Positions 1 to 10,828 of a stretch of DNA of 64,000 nt are shown one piece after another. Position 1 is the first letter of the stretch; every line of letters starts with the position of its first letter. Under the pieces are notes generated by a model that was not told the origin of the DNA, made no database searches, and saw only the letters and a program-made list of their open reading frames with translations. The DNA lies in the NCBI GenBank assembly GCA_964632505.1, contig CAZWCE010000010.1, positions 1-64,000 on the forward strand, in the 5' to 3' direction. The position numbers and the translations under genes were made by a program. Source of the DNA: CAZWCE01 sp964632505 (GTDB taxonomy: Bacteria > Planctomycetota > Planctomycetia > Pirellulales > Thermoguttaceae).

Positions 1-3000
1 GTCGTATTGTCGAGCACCAGCGTCGTTCCCGAATAGGAGGCGATCCCGCCGCCGTGCGAGGCGGTGTTGGAAGTGACGGTGGAACCAGAAAGGGTGATTT
101 CCGAAGTCCCTCCGGCGTAGATCCCCCCACCGATCACATCCGCGGTATTGCCGACGAGCTGCGAGTCGATCATCACTAAATTTCCACTGGATAAAAAGAG
201 TCCTCCTCCCCGGCCTGCATGATTTCCGGCAAGATGGGCGTCGACCAACGAGAGCAAGGCATTCGGATGGACGAAAACGCCTCCTCCGTATTCCACATTT
301 CCCCCGGTAAGCGTCAAACCTTCGATCGTCACCTGAGAATCGGAATAGATTTCGAAGACGCGCGATCCACTGTCTGCTTCGATGCTGATGTCTTCGTCAA
401 TGATCCAGAGCAAGTCGGGGTCATCGATCTCCAGATCGCCCATCGTGAGGGAAAGGCTCCGGATCGAAGGATCGAAAAGGATCATGTCGGCGCCGGGGTT
501 TTCGGCCGAAAGACGGATCGCTTCCCGAAGACTCAAGTCGCCTTCGGAATAATCCATATCGTCCTCGTCGTCGAGGGTGTCGACGATCCAAGGAGAATCG
601 ATCAATTGGGCCGGATCGGATTCATACGCCCCCATGTCGACGTAACTATCGTCGGGCTCGTCCGCGCCGGGAATGATCACCACGCGGGGATTGTTGTCCA
701 AGTCGAGAGTAACCGTATCTGAGGTATCTCCATCGCCGTTATAATCGATTCCGTAATGAGACTCCATCAGGTAGTCTTCTTCACCGGCATCGATGGCAGA
801 ACTGGCTATCTGAAGATGATAGTCACCAGCGGCCGGATCGCGGAACATCGGATCGATCGGCGACACGGCGGTTCCTACCTGATTCCGATCGACGCCGTCG
901 ACCAGCCCGGTCATCTGGGAACCATCCCCGACGAGATCATGCGTGCCGGCATCGATTTCGCCGAAGAGATCCGGTCCCGAAGGAGCGGTGTTCCGAGCCA
1001 CAATGGTATTGTAGATATTCTCTGTACCTTCGCCGTACATCCCGCCACCGGTGGCTGCTTCATTCCCGGCCAGGGTGGAGTTCACCAGCGTCAACTCGCC
1101 ATCGGCATTGTAAACTCCGCCTCCCAAAGAACCGGCGAGGTTCTCGGCGACCAACAGGTGATTCGCGGTCACGGTGGCCTGCGTCAAGGCAAGGCCGCCT
1201 CCGTTTTCAATCGCCTCGTTCCCGCGAAGGATCAGATGATCGAGATTCGCCGTCGCGGCTCCTTCGATCCATCCGCCTCCACCACTGCCGGCGGCCGTGT
1301 TGCCCTCAAACGTGGTGTCTTGCAGGAGTGCGTCCGCCAAGGGACCTGAGAGGAAAAATCCTCCGCCGTTTCCAGACGCCTCATTGCCGGAAACGATCGA
1401 TTGGCTCAGTTCGAGGGTGGAATCGATCAGGTAGAGCCCGCCCCCTCGTGAATCGGCGAGGTTGCTGGTGGCCACGGCATCCGTCAGATCACGATCGCCG
1501 ACCGTCGAGTCGACGACGATCACGGTGGAACCACTTTCGGCCGCCAATCCTCCTCCGGAGTCGGCCTGATTCCCTTCCAAGAAGCTGCGTTGGAAGTTCA
1601 CGGTCGAATGGGATGCATGAATCCCCCCTCCAAGCGAATCGGCTGCTCCGGCAACATTGCCCGCGATGACCGAGTCCTCGACCCATAAGGTGGAATCGAC
1701 CACGGCCACGGCCCCGCCGGCGTGAGTTGCCGTGTTGGCGATCCCCTGGGGATCGGTGAGATCTTCTTCGCCGAAGACGGTCTGTTCAAGATGGACCGTT
1801 GCGCCGGTTGTGGCGAAAAGCCCTCCTCCCCGCTGCGTGGCTTCGTTGGAATGGAGATGGACGTCCCGTAAAGTGAGGGTGGCGTCTTCAACGTAGAAGC
1901 CTCCCCCCTCGTCGGCGGCCCCGCCGGTCACCGTCAAATCGGAAACCGTCGCCGTCACGCCGGCTTCCACGCGGAAGACGCGATTCTGCCCATCGCCGTC
2001 GATCGTGATCAAATCGCTCCCGAGCCCTTCGATTTCCACGTCGCTGTCGATCACCAACTCGCTGAATTCCGAAGCATCGATGACGATGGAACCCGGACCG
2101 TCCAAAAAGAGGTCGGGGTCGAACAGGATGCGATTACTCTCCGGATTCAGCGAAGCTAGATAAAGGGCTTCCCGCAAACTGAAATCATCCTCGGAGTAAT
2201 CCTCATCGAGTTCGTCCTCCAAGGTATCGACGATGAGCGTCTGGGTATTGCCGAAATTGATCGTCGAGTAGACATCCGGCTCGTCGAATTCCAGAATCCG
2301 GGCATTGGGGATGTTCCGTCGGAAGATGGTCACCGAGGAATCGAAGAAGGAGGTGACCACCGCGTACTTGGAATCGGGACTGAGCGAAAGCCCGAAGGCT
2401 CCGTCGAGACCGTCGATCCCTTCGTCACTATCGCGGAGGACCTGGTATTCGCTCAACCGACCGCTGTCGATCGTTCGTGTGAAGGTCGATACGGCATCGT
2501 CGTATTCGGCGGTGACATAGACGTAACGGCCGTCGTCGCTGATGGCGATCGAACTGCCTCGGTAGAGACCCGTCGCATCAGTGGTATTGTCGTAATAGCG
2601 ATGCTGAAAGAGCAACTCGCCGGTATCGAGATCGCGCCGGAAATGGACGACCGAATCGCTGAAGCTCCCCACCACGTACACATCCTCGCCGTTGGGGCTG
2701 ACCACCACCGATCGGGCGCCCCGCATGCCCAACACCGTGACGTCGTTGCCGTCGGGGTCGACCTGCACATCGGTGTCTTCGACCGCCTGGATGAATTCCA
2801 GACCGTTGCCGTCGTTGGCGAAGACCGAGATCGCATTATCGTACCGAGCGGTCACGTAGATATATTCGGTCGTTTCTCCCTCCGGAATGAAGACGTCGAT
2901 GCCGTAAGGGCCGTCGAGCCCGTCGACGGTCGTCTCGAAAACCCCGTCGCCATCCTGGTCGAGTTGATCCCCGTCTTTCAAGACGCCGAGATAACTCAAT

Positions 3001-6000
3001 TGACCATAATCGGAAGAACTCGTCGAGACGCTCGTATCGCGTGAGAACACCACGAGGGAATCGTCGGTGATGCCCGCGACGTAGACATAATCGCCACTGG
3101 GACTGACTTTCACACCGCCGGCATCCTGGAGACCGTCGATCACCAAGGAATCCGGATCGTCGGGATCGAGGACTTGCCCGTCGTAATGGAATTCCTGGTA
3201 CTCCAGAAGACCGGTTTGTGGGTCGCGGGTGAAGGTCACCAGGGCATCGTCGAGCGTTCCGGTCACGTAGACGTTGTAACCGTCCTCGCTTCCGGAAACC
3301 ACATTCGCCACGCTCAGCCCCTCGACGCCGCTGACCAAATTTCCGTCGACATCGTAAACGGCATCCTCGAAATATTGCAGGAATTCGAGACCGCCTCCGA
3401 GGGCGTCGTAACGGAACACGTTCAGCCGGCTGTCCCACTGACTGGCCACGTAGACATGGTAGACATTCTCGACGATCTCGCCGTCGGCATCCAATTCATG
3501 CCGCATGATGGCGGAGGTGGATCCGTCGATTCCCTGCATGAACTCGATGGTGAACGGCTGATCGGTATTCGGATCGGAATCCTCGGTCGTGGTGCCTTCG
3601 GCGATGTTCACCAGGATCGTCTGATCGTCGACATAACCGGGATCGCCGTCGAGATAGGCCCCGATGTAATCAAGTGTGTAGGTATCGGCACCGACCACCT
3701 CGAAGGCGGCCAACGCCCAATCGTTCGACCCGAAGGCGTACACGGAACCCCCGTCGGGGCTGCTGACCACGCCATCGGCGAAGCCCAGTCCGTAGATGAA
3801 GTCCTCGTCGGAGAAATCGGAATCGCCGTCGGCCCCGTTCGAGAGAAGCATTTCGAGCATTTCGAGTCCGGCGCTTCCATAGGTGTAGGTCGCAAGGGAA
3901 TTTTCCGATGAGCTGACCACGTAGATATGAGTCTCGTCGACGGCGATCTGAGTACTGCCGTCCAATCCGTCGATCGGCGGATTGAAGAAGCCGCCGGAGG
4001 AGTTGTTGTCGACGACCGTTTCGTCCTCGGTGAGGCTGCCGTCGGTCCCGTCGATCGTATAGGTCGCCATGCGGTACTCGGTGATCCCGAGAGTGAAATT
4101 GCTGTACTCATAGGTGGCGATAAGATACTCGCCGGTCGGATCGATCGTCATCGCTGAAACCCGATACCGATGATCGGCCGTCAGGTCGTACGGTCCCGCG
4201 TTCAGTTCGGCATCGTCCAAAGCGGGCGTCACCGGCTCGGAGGCGGTTTCGTCGAAGGTGAGCTCCCCGGTCGCAAGATCGCGCGAAAACACGGCGAACG
4301 CCGGTCCGGTGACCGACTCTCCGGAGCTGACATAGACCCATTTCCCATCCGGAGAGACGGCAATGCCGCTGGGCGAACGCAGGCCGGGGTACTCGTCGAC
4401 CGCGTAGTAGTTCTCCTTCTGGAACTTCTCCTGGAAGGCGATCTCGCCCGATTCCGAGTCGAAATCGAACGCCAACAACGCTCCACTGGAGATCGGCAGC
4501 GAGCTCGTATCCGACTGGGAAGTCACGTAGATACTGTAATGGAGCGTTTGCAGCTCGGTACTGTCGGGCTCGCCGTCACCGTCGCTATCGATCGGAACCT
4601 CTTCCTCGATGCCGAAGACGGCCAGGTCGCGAGGCTGAAAATTGTACATCGCCCGGAGATGGTCCTCCGGAGTCATATGATTGACGAAGGTCAGCCCGCC
4701 GGTGAAGAGCATCTGGCCGGGTTGATCCGGATCTTCCACCATGTCGCGTTCGAAGACGGAGATCGAGGAAAGCTCCTCGCCGAGAGCGAACAGATACTTG
4801 CCGTCGGCGGAGACATCCAGCGCCACCGCACCGGAAAGCCCGCGAACCGTCTCTTGACCATCGTACACGATATCCAAGAGCGTCAGTTCCGAAGTCGCCG
4901 GGTCGCGGCGATAGACGGCGATGCAATCGTCTTGAGAGTCGGCCACATAGAGAAAATCGCCCTGATCCAACGCATTCGGATCTTCCGACGCCATCACGCC
5001 TTCGGTCGGACGCCGCGTCCAGTGAGTCTCCTTCTGGATATCGGCGTAAATCAACCCCGGGGACTTGTAGGTGGGACGCCACCCGGCCAGATCCGTCTCC
5101 GAGACGTGTATCGTCATCGGGAAGTTGTCTTCGAGGTAGGTCTCCGAATCCGGGTCGAGTTCCAGGATGGAGTCGAGATCGGTAAATTCGTAGTAGCCGA
5201 ACTCGTTGGTCCGGGTCCACGGTTCGAGCTCTTCCATCACTTCGCCGGCATCCTGCACTCCGTTGCCGTTCTCGTCGATGAAATCGTATTCGCCGTTGCC
5301 GTTGGTATCGATCCAGAAAAGACCGTCGTTGTTCAGATCAAGGAAGATGTACCAATCGCTCAAAGGAGGTTCCGGCGCATCCCAGTCGAGGTCGAGTCCG
5401 CGGGCATACACATCCTCGGCGTGGTGATCCCAGATACCGTCGGCATCGATGTCTTCCCACTTGAATCCGCTGATGGCGAAGCCGTCCTTGACGTTGCCGA
5501 AATCCCGGTCGGTCACGTGCTCCCCGGCCCCCAAGATGACTTCATGGAAGATGGGAACCGTCGGGTCGTCCGGATCCATCGGCGAGGTCTGCCGCCAACC
5601 GGCATAGGGGTATTCACCGACAAGATAACTTCCCGAGGGATTTCCCCAACTCGGCGATAGATCGGTGAATTCATAATATCCGACCTCGTCGGTCCACGCC
5701 TGGGGTTCGCCGGAATCGAGCCGGCCGTTCTCGTTCATGTCGAGGAACACGAGGAAGCCTTCCAGACCTTCCTCGTGGGTATCGAACACTCCGTCATCGT
5801 CCAAATCTTCCCACTTGTACCCGGAAATGCTCGAAGGAAGGGGATAATTCCCGAAGAGCACCTCGGCGGTTTCCCCGTGCTCGGTCAGAGTGACCACATG
5901 AGAACCGGGGCGGGGAGTCGCCGAGAAGAAGGTGAGTGCGTCCTCGAAATCGTCGGTCTCGGTTGCACTGGTGTACACATGATACCCAACCGACGCATTG

Positions 6001-9000
6001 CTGGCCACCAGCACGTGGTTCGGGTCGGCGAGGGATTCGATCACGGTCCCGGCGGCGTCTGCGTTCCCCTGGGACACCGACTCCAGGAAGACGAGCGTCC
6101 CGTCGCCCTGGACCTGAAAAACACTCAGAGCCCCGTCGCCGGATGCGGCACTTACCGAAAAGAGGAACCCCCCATCGGGTGAGAGCATCAAGTCGGTCAC
6201 TTCTTCGAGACCGTCGACACTCCCGACGCCGTCCTCGACGTGACTCAGATAGATTAAAGTACTGGTTTCCGGTTGATGGCGGAAGACGACGATCGAATCA
6301 TCTCTCTTGCCGGCGACGTAGACGTACTCGCCGTCGGCACTGAATTCGATCGACTGCAAATCGGCCAACCCGTCGACGCCACCGCTGTCGTCCCGAATGC
6401 GGTCGACGAATTCGAGCTCCCCGGTGACCCAATCGCGGCGGAAAACCACCAGCGAGTCGCTTCCGCTCTCGGAATCGTCGACCCCCGGTTTATCCAACGC
6501 TTCGTGCGGATCGGCCACCAATACCGTGTTCCCGTCGGGACTGACCACCACCTGGACGGGATTCTTCAAACCATCCACCCCGTCGGTACCGTCCTCATAG
6601 CGAAAACCGACCGTCAAAAGCCCGGAGCCGGCATCCCGGCGCAACACCAGAAGACTGTCATCGTCGACACTGGTGATCAACACATGGCGCCCGTCGGGGC
6701 TGACCGTCACATCGGAGGGAGCGTTCAGCCCTTCGACCACGCCGTCGAAAGTGTCGCCCGGCTGGCCGTCCCCATCGTCATCGCCGGTGTGGTAATCGGT
6801 CAACCAGCTCAAACGCCCCGTTTCCGGATGACGCTCGAACACCGTGAGCATGCCGTCTTCTGAATTCGCGTCGTTCTGGTGATGGTTGTCGATGCTCGTC
6901 ACATAGAGATGCCGCCCGTCGGGACTCAAGGCGATGCCCGTGGGCGTGGACAAACCGTAGATGAGGTTATCCACGTAATCGACCGCGTCGCCTTCGACCA
7001 AATCGTCGTCGCCGTCGTGTAGCGAAGTCAATTTCTCGAGTCGCCCCGTCTCCGGGTCGCGATGGAAAACAACCAGATAACCCCGGTTGATGTCGCCGTA
7101 CTCATTCGCCTGGGTCTCGGGCGCGGAAGGTTCTTCGGCGATCGCATAGATGAATTCCCCGTCGGGGCTGATCACCGACTTGGTCACGCCGTCGAGTTCG
7201 GAAAAGACCGGATCGTCGGCAACGGGATCCTGTTGGTACGCTTCCTCCACGACCAGATCGAAGCCGTCGACCGGATACGTCTGGATCCAACTCGATGCAT
7301 GCAATTCCGAAACGGTATACGTACCCGGCGTGAGATCCTTGAACTCGAAATAGCCCGTCTCGTCGGTCAGAATCCACGGTTCCTGTCCGGTTTCGGTCTT
7401 CGGATCGAACACGCCGTCGCCGTTGTCGTCCTGGAAGGAGAAGGCCCCGTCTTCGTTCAGATCGAGGTAGACGACCCAGTTCTCCAGGGGCGGCTCGCCG
7501 ATGTCCCAACGTCCGTCGCCATCCTTGTCCATCCATTTGTAGCCGGTGATCACGTTCGGCTGCCAACTTCCGAAGTCATGGGCTACGAGGTCTTCTCCGG
7601 CAGAAAGCGTCACGGTGTAAGGGATCGGAATATCGTCGGCGTCCACCGGTTCCGATTGTACCCACGTTTCGTCGGGGAGCTCCTGCGCCAGGGAATAGGT
7701 CCCGGGAGGAAGTCCCGCGATCGAGTAATCGCCGTTGACGTCGGAGAAAGTCGAAGGCTCGTCCGGCTCACCGGCATCCTGAACGCCGTCGCCATCGTAA
7801 TCGATGAAGTCGTGGACGCCGTTCTCGTTCATGTCCACATAAATCTTCCGGAGCGAGAGGGCGGTATCCGTCGCCACCTCGAAATCACCGCTTTGGTTCT
7901 CATCGTAATAAACGCTCCCGGCAACCGAAGCGGTCTCGCCCTCGGACCCGAAATTGAATCCCCGCTGGAGATCCCCTACCAGCACCGAAACGTGGTGCGC
8001 TCCGTCGCTGGACGGATCTTCCAAGGGATTGACGCCGTAAAAACCGACCGCAGCGCCGCTGAAAGTTACTCCGTCGACCAGGTTCGTCGCCTCCGATTGG
8101 AACGCGAAATGAACGCCGTCCGGACTGATCGTCGGCCAATCGCTGTTCCCGTCCGAATCACCCACGCCCGGTTCGCTGATCCGCACCGTTTCCCCCCCGA
8201 CCAGATCGTGCAGGAAGATATCGGCCAGGGAGTTGGTATCATCGCCCACCAGATTCGTCGCGTCCGACACGAAAACGACGTAACGCCCCGACTGGTCGAT
8301 CGCCGGACGAAACGAATGACCATTCGCTTCGTTTCCGCTCGAATCGACACTCGCCCGCTGAAAAACGGGATTGGTCGGGTCGTTGATCACGTTGTCCACG
8401 CTCCGGGCGAAGATGTCGGCCGCGCCGTTCGTATCGCCCGTGACAAAGTTGCTGCCGGAGGACCGGAAGACGATCCGGGTTCCGTCTCCGCTGATTTGAC
8501 CATGGTGAGGCACGGACACCCCACTGCCACGAGTCACCCAGTGGGTCGTTCCCGAGACGAGATCGCGAAGATAGAGATCCTCACCGCGGAGATCGGCCGA
8601 ATCGTAATTGTTGGAGGAATTGAAGAGGACATATCTTCCGTCGTCGGAGACGTCGTTCGCATAGGCGGCGCTGGACCATTGGTTGCCGGAACTGTCGCAA
8701 CTGATCATCTCGATGGAGCCGTCTCCCCCGGCGGAGTCCCGCGTCCAGAGGAAGGCGTCGTTGCTGTTGTTGAGATCATCGGCCGCGAAAGCGCTTGAGG
8801 TGGAGGTGAACAACACATGGTCGCCGTCCCCGCTGAGAGTCGCTGTTTCGGAAGCGTACACGCCACTGGTCGTCGCGGTCCAGGTTCCGGCGTCGTCGTA
8901 CCCGCTGACCAACTGGAAGGAGCCGTCGGCGCGGTCCCAGAGGTAGACGTCGGCGCTGTCGTTGGAATCGGAAATGCCGGAGACGGTCCCGAGGGTGGTG

Positions 9001-10361
9001 AAGGCGATATAACGTCCGTCGTTGCTGATCGTCGGAAAATGCGAAGCGATGCCGTCGTTCCCGTTCGCCTGGATGTTCTCGGTCACCCAAAGAGACTGCC
9101 TCAGTTGAGTATCGTAGCAGTAGACATCCATCGCACCGTTGGTATCACCGGGATCCAAGGCGTCGCTGGTGGCGAACGCGATGTAGCGGCCGTCGAGACT
9201 CATGGCCGGCGTCTCGTCGGCCGTGCTCCCTTCGTTGCCGTTTTGCGTATGACTGAACGACGCCAACTGGTTCGGATCGATGACCGGAAACGTCTGCGAC
9301 CAGCCCGAAGCCACGACTTGACGGATCGAGTAATTGCCCGACTCGAGATCGGTGAACTCGTAATAGCCGCTACCGTCGGTCATGGCGGAAGGTTCCGCGT
9401 CGGGACCGGTCGACTGGAAGAGACCATCCTCGTTCAAGTCGACATAAACCGTCTTGCCGACCAGCGGCAGTTCGTCGGGCTTGTCCCAAACCCCATCCTG
9501 GTCGTTATCATGCCAGAGATGCCCCCCGACCACACTGGGCGCGACTTCCAGGTTGTCGGCGGCGAAATAGAAAGGCGTATTCGGTCCCCACGCTCCGACA
9601 TCGGACGTTTCCAGGTGGAACTCGAGGCTCGTCGCTCCGGCCAGCGGCGTCAGATCGATCGTTTCCCACTGATCGACGATGTAATCCTGGGAATTGTCCT
9701 CGAAGCGGTAATCGGCCAGGTAGAAATCAACCGTATCGACCGCTTGGTCCGCCGCGTCGAGCCCGACGATCGATAGTTTCAGATAATCGGGCTCATTGCC
9801 GGTGGGCCCGCCGAAAGGATCGGTGAATTGATCGCCGTCGCGCATCGACAGCGCCGCGTAGGTGGAATTGGTGACCTGGATCGACCTGAAAAGATAGCCG
9901 TCGTGATCGACATCGAGATCGACGGTGGGATTTACGCCCCCCCATAAATTGATGTAACCCACGCCGTAGGTCGCCGAGCCGTCCGCGCCCTCGCCGGGGA
10001 AGGCGGAATACTGGTTCATGTAACCCGGCGTGGTGTTGTCGGTCACGTTCGAATAGGACCAACCGGCCCAGGAGCCGTAGGTGTCGTCGTAGACATTATT
10101 GAATTCGGCCGCCCCGGAAGTGAAGGAGGTAGCCCCCCCGGGCCCGTCCGATCCGTTCCAATAGCTCTCCGGGTCGAGCGAGGCGCCTACATCCTCGAAC
10201 CCGGAGGTCACCGAAAGGACCTTCCGTTCTTCCAAAGGTTCCATCTGAAGCCGCAAATGGCGCCGGGCCATGGTCGACCGACCGGATTTTTTTCGGCCTG
10301 AAAAAGAATGAAGAAGGCGCTGAAAAGAGTGGCGAACCGCATTGTTGATCATTTTTTTCAT
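1..10361 (-). CDS. Giant modular surface/secreted protein, C-terminus cut by window edge
   Basis: The minus frame stays open from about 10361 to position 1 (at least 3453 residues) with no stop seen in my translation. I chose ATG 10361 (MKKMINN) because AAAAAGG lies 9 nt upstream; ATG 10370 would have no spacing. Residues about 31-45 read RRHLRLQMEPLEERKVLS, the planctomycete export-type motif. Domains in order, by approximate residue: DUF4465-like 50-272; SdrD-type B domain 275-345; TolB/PD40-like propeller repeats (SLDGRYIAF type) 365-760; two B domains 800-1030; lactonase-like propeller repeats (SPDGRHLYV, LVVFRRD) 1045-1490; two B domains 1505-1770; a second lactonase-like block 1790-2690; a CSLREA-like module plus Gly-rich parallel beta-helix repeats 2700-3170; a second CSLREA-like module plus helix from about 3250. 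It is probably a surface adhesin or calcium-stabilised stalk; its function is unknown. A cobalamin riboswitch lies upstream on the same strand. Confidence 0.9.
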   Translation of the reverse strand, partial: MKKMINNAVRHSFQRLLHSFSGRKKSGRSTMARRHLRLQMEPLEERKVLSVTSGFEDVGASLDPESYWNGSDGPGGATSFTSGAAEFNNVYDDTYGSWAGWSYSNVTDNTTPGYMNQYSAFPGEGADGSATYGVGYINLWGGVNPTVDLDVDHDGYLFRSIQVTNSTYAALSMRDGDQFTDPFGGPTGNEPDYLKLSIVGLDAADQAVDTVDFYLADYRFEDNSQDYIVDQWETIDLTPLAGATSLEFHLETSDVGAWGPNTPFYFAADNLEVAPSVVGGHLWHDNDQDGVWDKPDELPLVGKTVYVDLNEDGLFQSTGPDAEPSAMTDGSGYYEFTDLESGNYSIRQVVASGWSQTFPVIDPNQLASFSHTQNGNEGSTADETPAMSLDGRYIAFATSDALDPGDTNGAMDVYCYDTQLRQSLWVTENIQANGNDGIASHFPTISNDGRYIAFTTLGTVSGISDSNDSADVYLWDRADGSFQLVSGYDDAGTWTATTSGVYASETATLSGDGDHVLFTSTSSAFAADDLNNSNDAFLWTRDSAGGDGSIEMISCDSSGNQWSSAAYANDVSDDGRYVLFNSSNNYDSADLRGEDLYLRDLVSGTTHWVTRGSGVSVPHHGQISGDGTRIVFRSSGSNFVTGDTNGAADIFARSVDNVINDPTNPVFQRASVDSSGNEANGHSFRPAIDQSGRYVVFVSDATNLVGDDTNSLADIFLHDLVGGETVRISEPGVGDSDGNSDWPTISPDGVHFAFQSEATNLVDGVTFSGAAVGFYGVNPLEDPSSDGAHHVSVLVGDLQRGFNFGSEGETASVAGSVYYDENQSGDFEVATDTALSLRKIYVDMNENGVHDFIDYDGDGVQDAGEPDEPSTFSDVNGDYSIAGLPPGTYSLAQELPDETWVQSEPVDADDIPIPYTVTLSAGEDLVAHDFGSWQPNVITGYKWMDKDGDGRWDIGEPPLENWVVYLDLNEDGAFSFQDDNGDGVFDPKTETGQEPWILTDETGYFEFKDLTPGTYTVSELHASSWIQTYPVDGFDLVVEEAYQQDPVADDPVFSELDGVTKSVISPDGEFIYAIAEEPSAPETQANEYGDINRGYLVVFHRDPETGRLEKLTSLHDGDDDLVEGDAVDYVDNLIYGLSTPTGIALSPDGRHLYVTSIDNHHQNDANSEDGMLTVFERHPETGRLSWLTDYHTGDDDGDGQPGDTFDGVVEGLNAPSDVTVSPDGRHVLITSVDDDSLLVLRRDAGSGLLTVGFRYEDGTDGVDGLKNPVQVVVSPDGNTVLVADPHEALDKPGVDDSESGSDSLVVFRRDWVTGELEFVDRIRDDSGGVDGLADLQSIEFSADGEYVYVAGKRDDSIVVFRHQPETSTLIYLSHVEDGVGSVDGLEEVTDLMLSPDGGFLFSVSAASGDGALSVFQVQGDGTLVFLESVSQGNADAAGTVIESLADPNHVLVASNASVGYHVYTSATETDDFEDALTFFSATPRPGSHVVTLTEHGETAEVLFGNYPLPSSISGYKWEDLDDDGVFDTHEEGLEGFLVFLDMNENGRLDSGEPQAWTDEVGYYEFTDLSPSWGNPSGSYLVGEYPYAGWRQTSPMDPDDPTVPIFHEVILGAGEHVTDRDFGNVKDGFAISGFKWEDIDADGIWDHHAEDVYARGLDLDWDAPEPPLSDWYIFLDLNNDGLFWIDTNGNGEYDFIDENGNGVQDAGEVMEELEPWTRTNEFGYYEFTDLDSILELDPDSETYLEDNFPMTIHVSETDLAGWRPTYKSPGLIYADIQKETHWTRRPTEGVMASEDPNALDQGDFLYVADSQDDCIAVYRRDPATSELTLLDIVYDGQETVRGLSGAVALDVSADGKYLFALGEELSSISVFERDMVEDPDQPGQMLFTGGLTFVNHMTPEDHLRAMYNFQPRDLAVFGIEEEVPIDSDGDGEPDSTELQTLHYSIYVTSQSDTSSLPISSGALLAFDFDSESGEIAFQEKFQKENYYAVDEYPGLRSPSGIAVSPDGKWVYVSSGESVTGPAFAVFSRDLATGELTFDETASEPVTPALDDAELNAGPYDLTADHRYRVSAMTIDPTGEYLIATYEYSNFTLGITEYRMATYTIDGTDGSLTEDETVVDNNSSGGFFNPPIDGLDGSTQIAVDETHIYVVSSSENSLATYTYGSAGLEMLEMLLSNGADGDSDFSDEDFIYGLGFADGVVSSPDGGSVYAFGSNDWALAAFEVVGADTYTLDYIGAYLDGDPGYVDDQTILVNIAEGTTTEDSDPNTDQPFTIEFMQGIDGSTSAIMRHELDADGEIVENVYHVYVASQWDSRLNVFRYDALGGGLEFLQYFEDAVYDVDGNLVSGVEGLSVANVVSGSEDGYNVYVTGTLDDALVTFTRDPQTGLLEYQEFHYDGQVLDPDDPDSLVIDGLQDAGGVKVSPSGDYVYVAGITDDSLVVFSRDTSVSTSSSDYGQLSYLGVLKDGDQLDQDGDGVFETTVDGLDGPYGIDVFIPEGETTEYIYVTARYDNAISVFANDGNGLEFIQAVEDTDVQVDPDGNDVTVLGMRGARSVVVSPNGEDVYVVGSFSDSVVHFRRDLDTGELLFQHRYYDNTTDATGLYRGSSIAISDDGRYVYVTAEYDDAVSTFTRTIDSGRLSEYQVLRDSDEGIDGLDGAFGLSLSPDSKYAVVTSFFDSSVTIFRRNIPNARILEFDEPDVYSTINFGNTQTLIVDTLEDELDEDYSEDDFSLREALYLASLNPESNRILFDPDLFLDGPGSIVIDASEFSELVIDSDVEIEGLGSDLITIDGDGQNRVFRVEAGVTATVSDLTVTGGAADEGGGFYVEDATLTLRDVHLHSNEATQRGGGLFATTGATVHLEQTVFGEEDLTDPQGIANTATHAGGAVAVVDSTLWVEDSVIAGNVAGAADSLGGGIHASHSTVNFQRSFLEGNQADSGGGLAAESGSTVIVVDSTVGDRDLTDAVATSNLADSRGGGLYLIDSTLELSQSIVSGNEASGNGGGFFLSGPLADALLQDTTFEGNTAAGSGGGGWIEGAATANLDHLILRGNEAIENGGGLALTQATVTANHLLVAENLAGSLGGGVYNADGELTLVNSTLAGNEAATGGGMYGEGTENIYNTIVARNTAPSGPDLFGEIDAGTHDLVGDGSQMTGLVDGVDRNQVGTAVSPIDPMFRDPAAGDYHLQIASSAIDAGEEDYLMESHYGIDYNGDGDTSDTVTLDLDNNPRVVIIPGADEPDDSYVDMGAYESDPAQLIDSPWIVDTLDDEDDMDYSEGDLSLREAIRLSAENPGADMILFDPSIRSLSLTMGDLEIDDPDLLWIIDEDISIEADSGSRVFEIYSDSQVTIEGLTLTGGNVEYGGGVFVHPNALLSLVDAHLAGNHAGRGGGLFLSSGNLVMIDSQLVGNTADVIGGGIYAGGTSEITLSGSTVTSNTASHGGGIASYSGTTLVLDNT

Positions 10362-10828
10362 CGATGGCATCCTTTTTGTGAACGCAAGCTCAACCGGCGT
10401 CGACCAGAAGCGCGACGCGAAAAGTCCCCCTAAAAAAATGCAAATTTGAAAAGAAATATTCTTTCAGGGAGCCGCTGGAGGTCCGAAATTTTGAGCTTGA
10501 ATTACGTAGAATAGTTCCTCTATTTTATTTAGAAGACGCAGTGAAATCAAACAATAAATGGATGGTTTGCCCTGCAACCCCCTCATGCAAGGGAGGGAGA
10601 AAAAACAATGAAAAGGGAAAGCGTCCTCATTCAGCTTGCGCTTGAAGTTTCGATCGGACCATGATCCCGCAGAGAGCACGGGTAAAGATTCCACCCAGAA
10701 CAGGTAAGAGATCCGGCGAACCATCCCCTTTAAAGACATCAACCCACGTTCGCAACGATATCGCGCTCGGGAAAAGGCATGGACCAACGGCAGACCCCTT
10801 GTCCTTCGCAAGGAAAATCCACGTGCAT
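10362..10828 (-). other. Long leader between cobalamin riboswitch and giant gene
   Basis: About 470 bases separate the 3' end of the riboswitch from the start codon of the giant gene. The longest minus frame here (10464-10811) has no recognisable domain, no good ribosome binding site and an unconvincing composition, so I do not call it a gene. A small hairpin (TCCTTCGCAAGGA, near 10803-10815) sits just after the aptamer but has no following T-run on the minus strand. I see no clear intrinsic terminator that would isolate the riboswitch from the giant gene. Confidence 0.4.

Noticed and set aside
219..9776. Many plus-strand frames (the longest 578 codons at 7062-8798) over the first 10 kb
   Set aside because: They are antisense shadows of the giant minus-strand protein, which has clear domains in one continuous frame.
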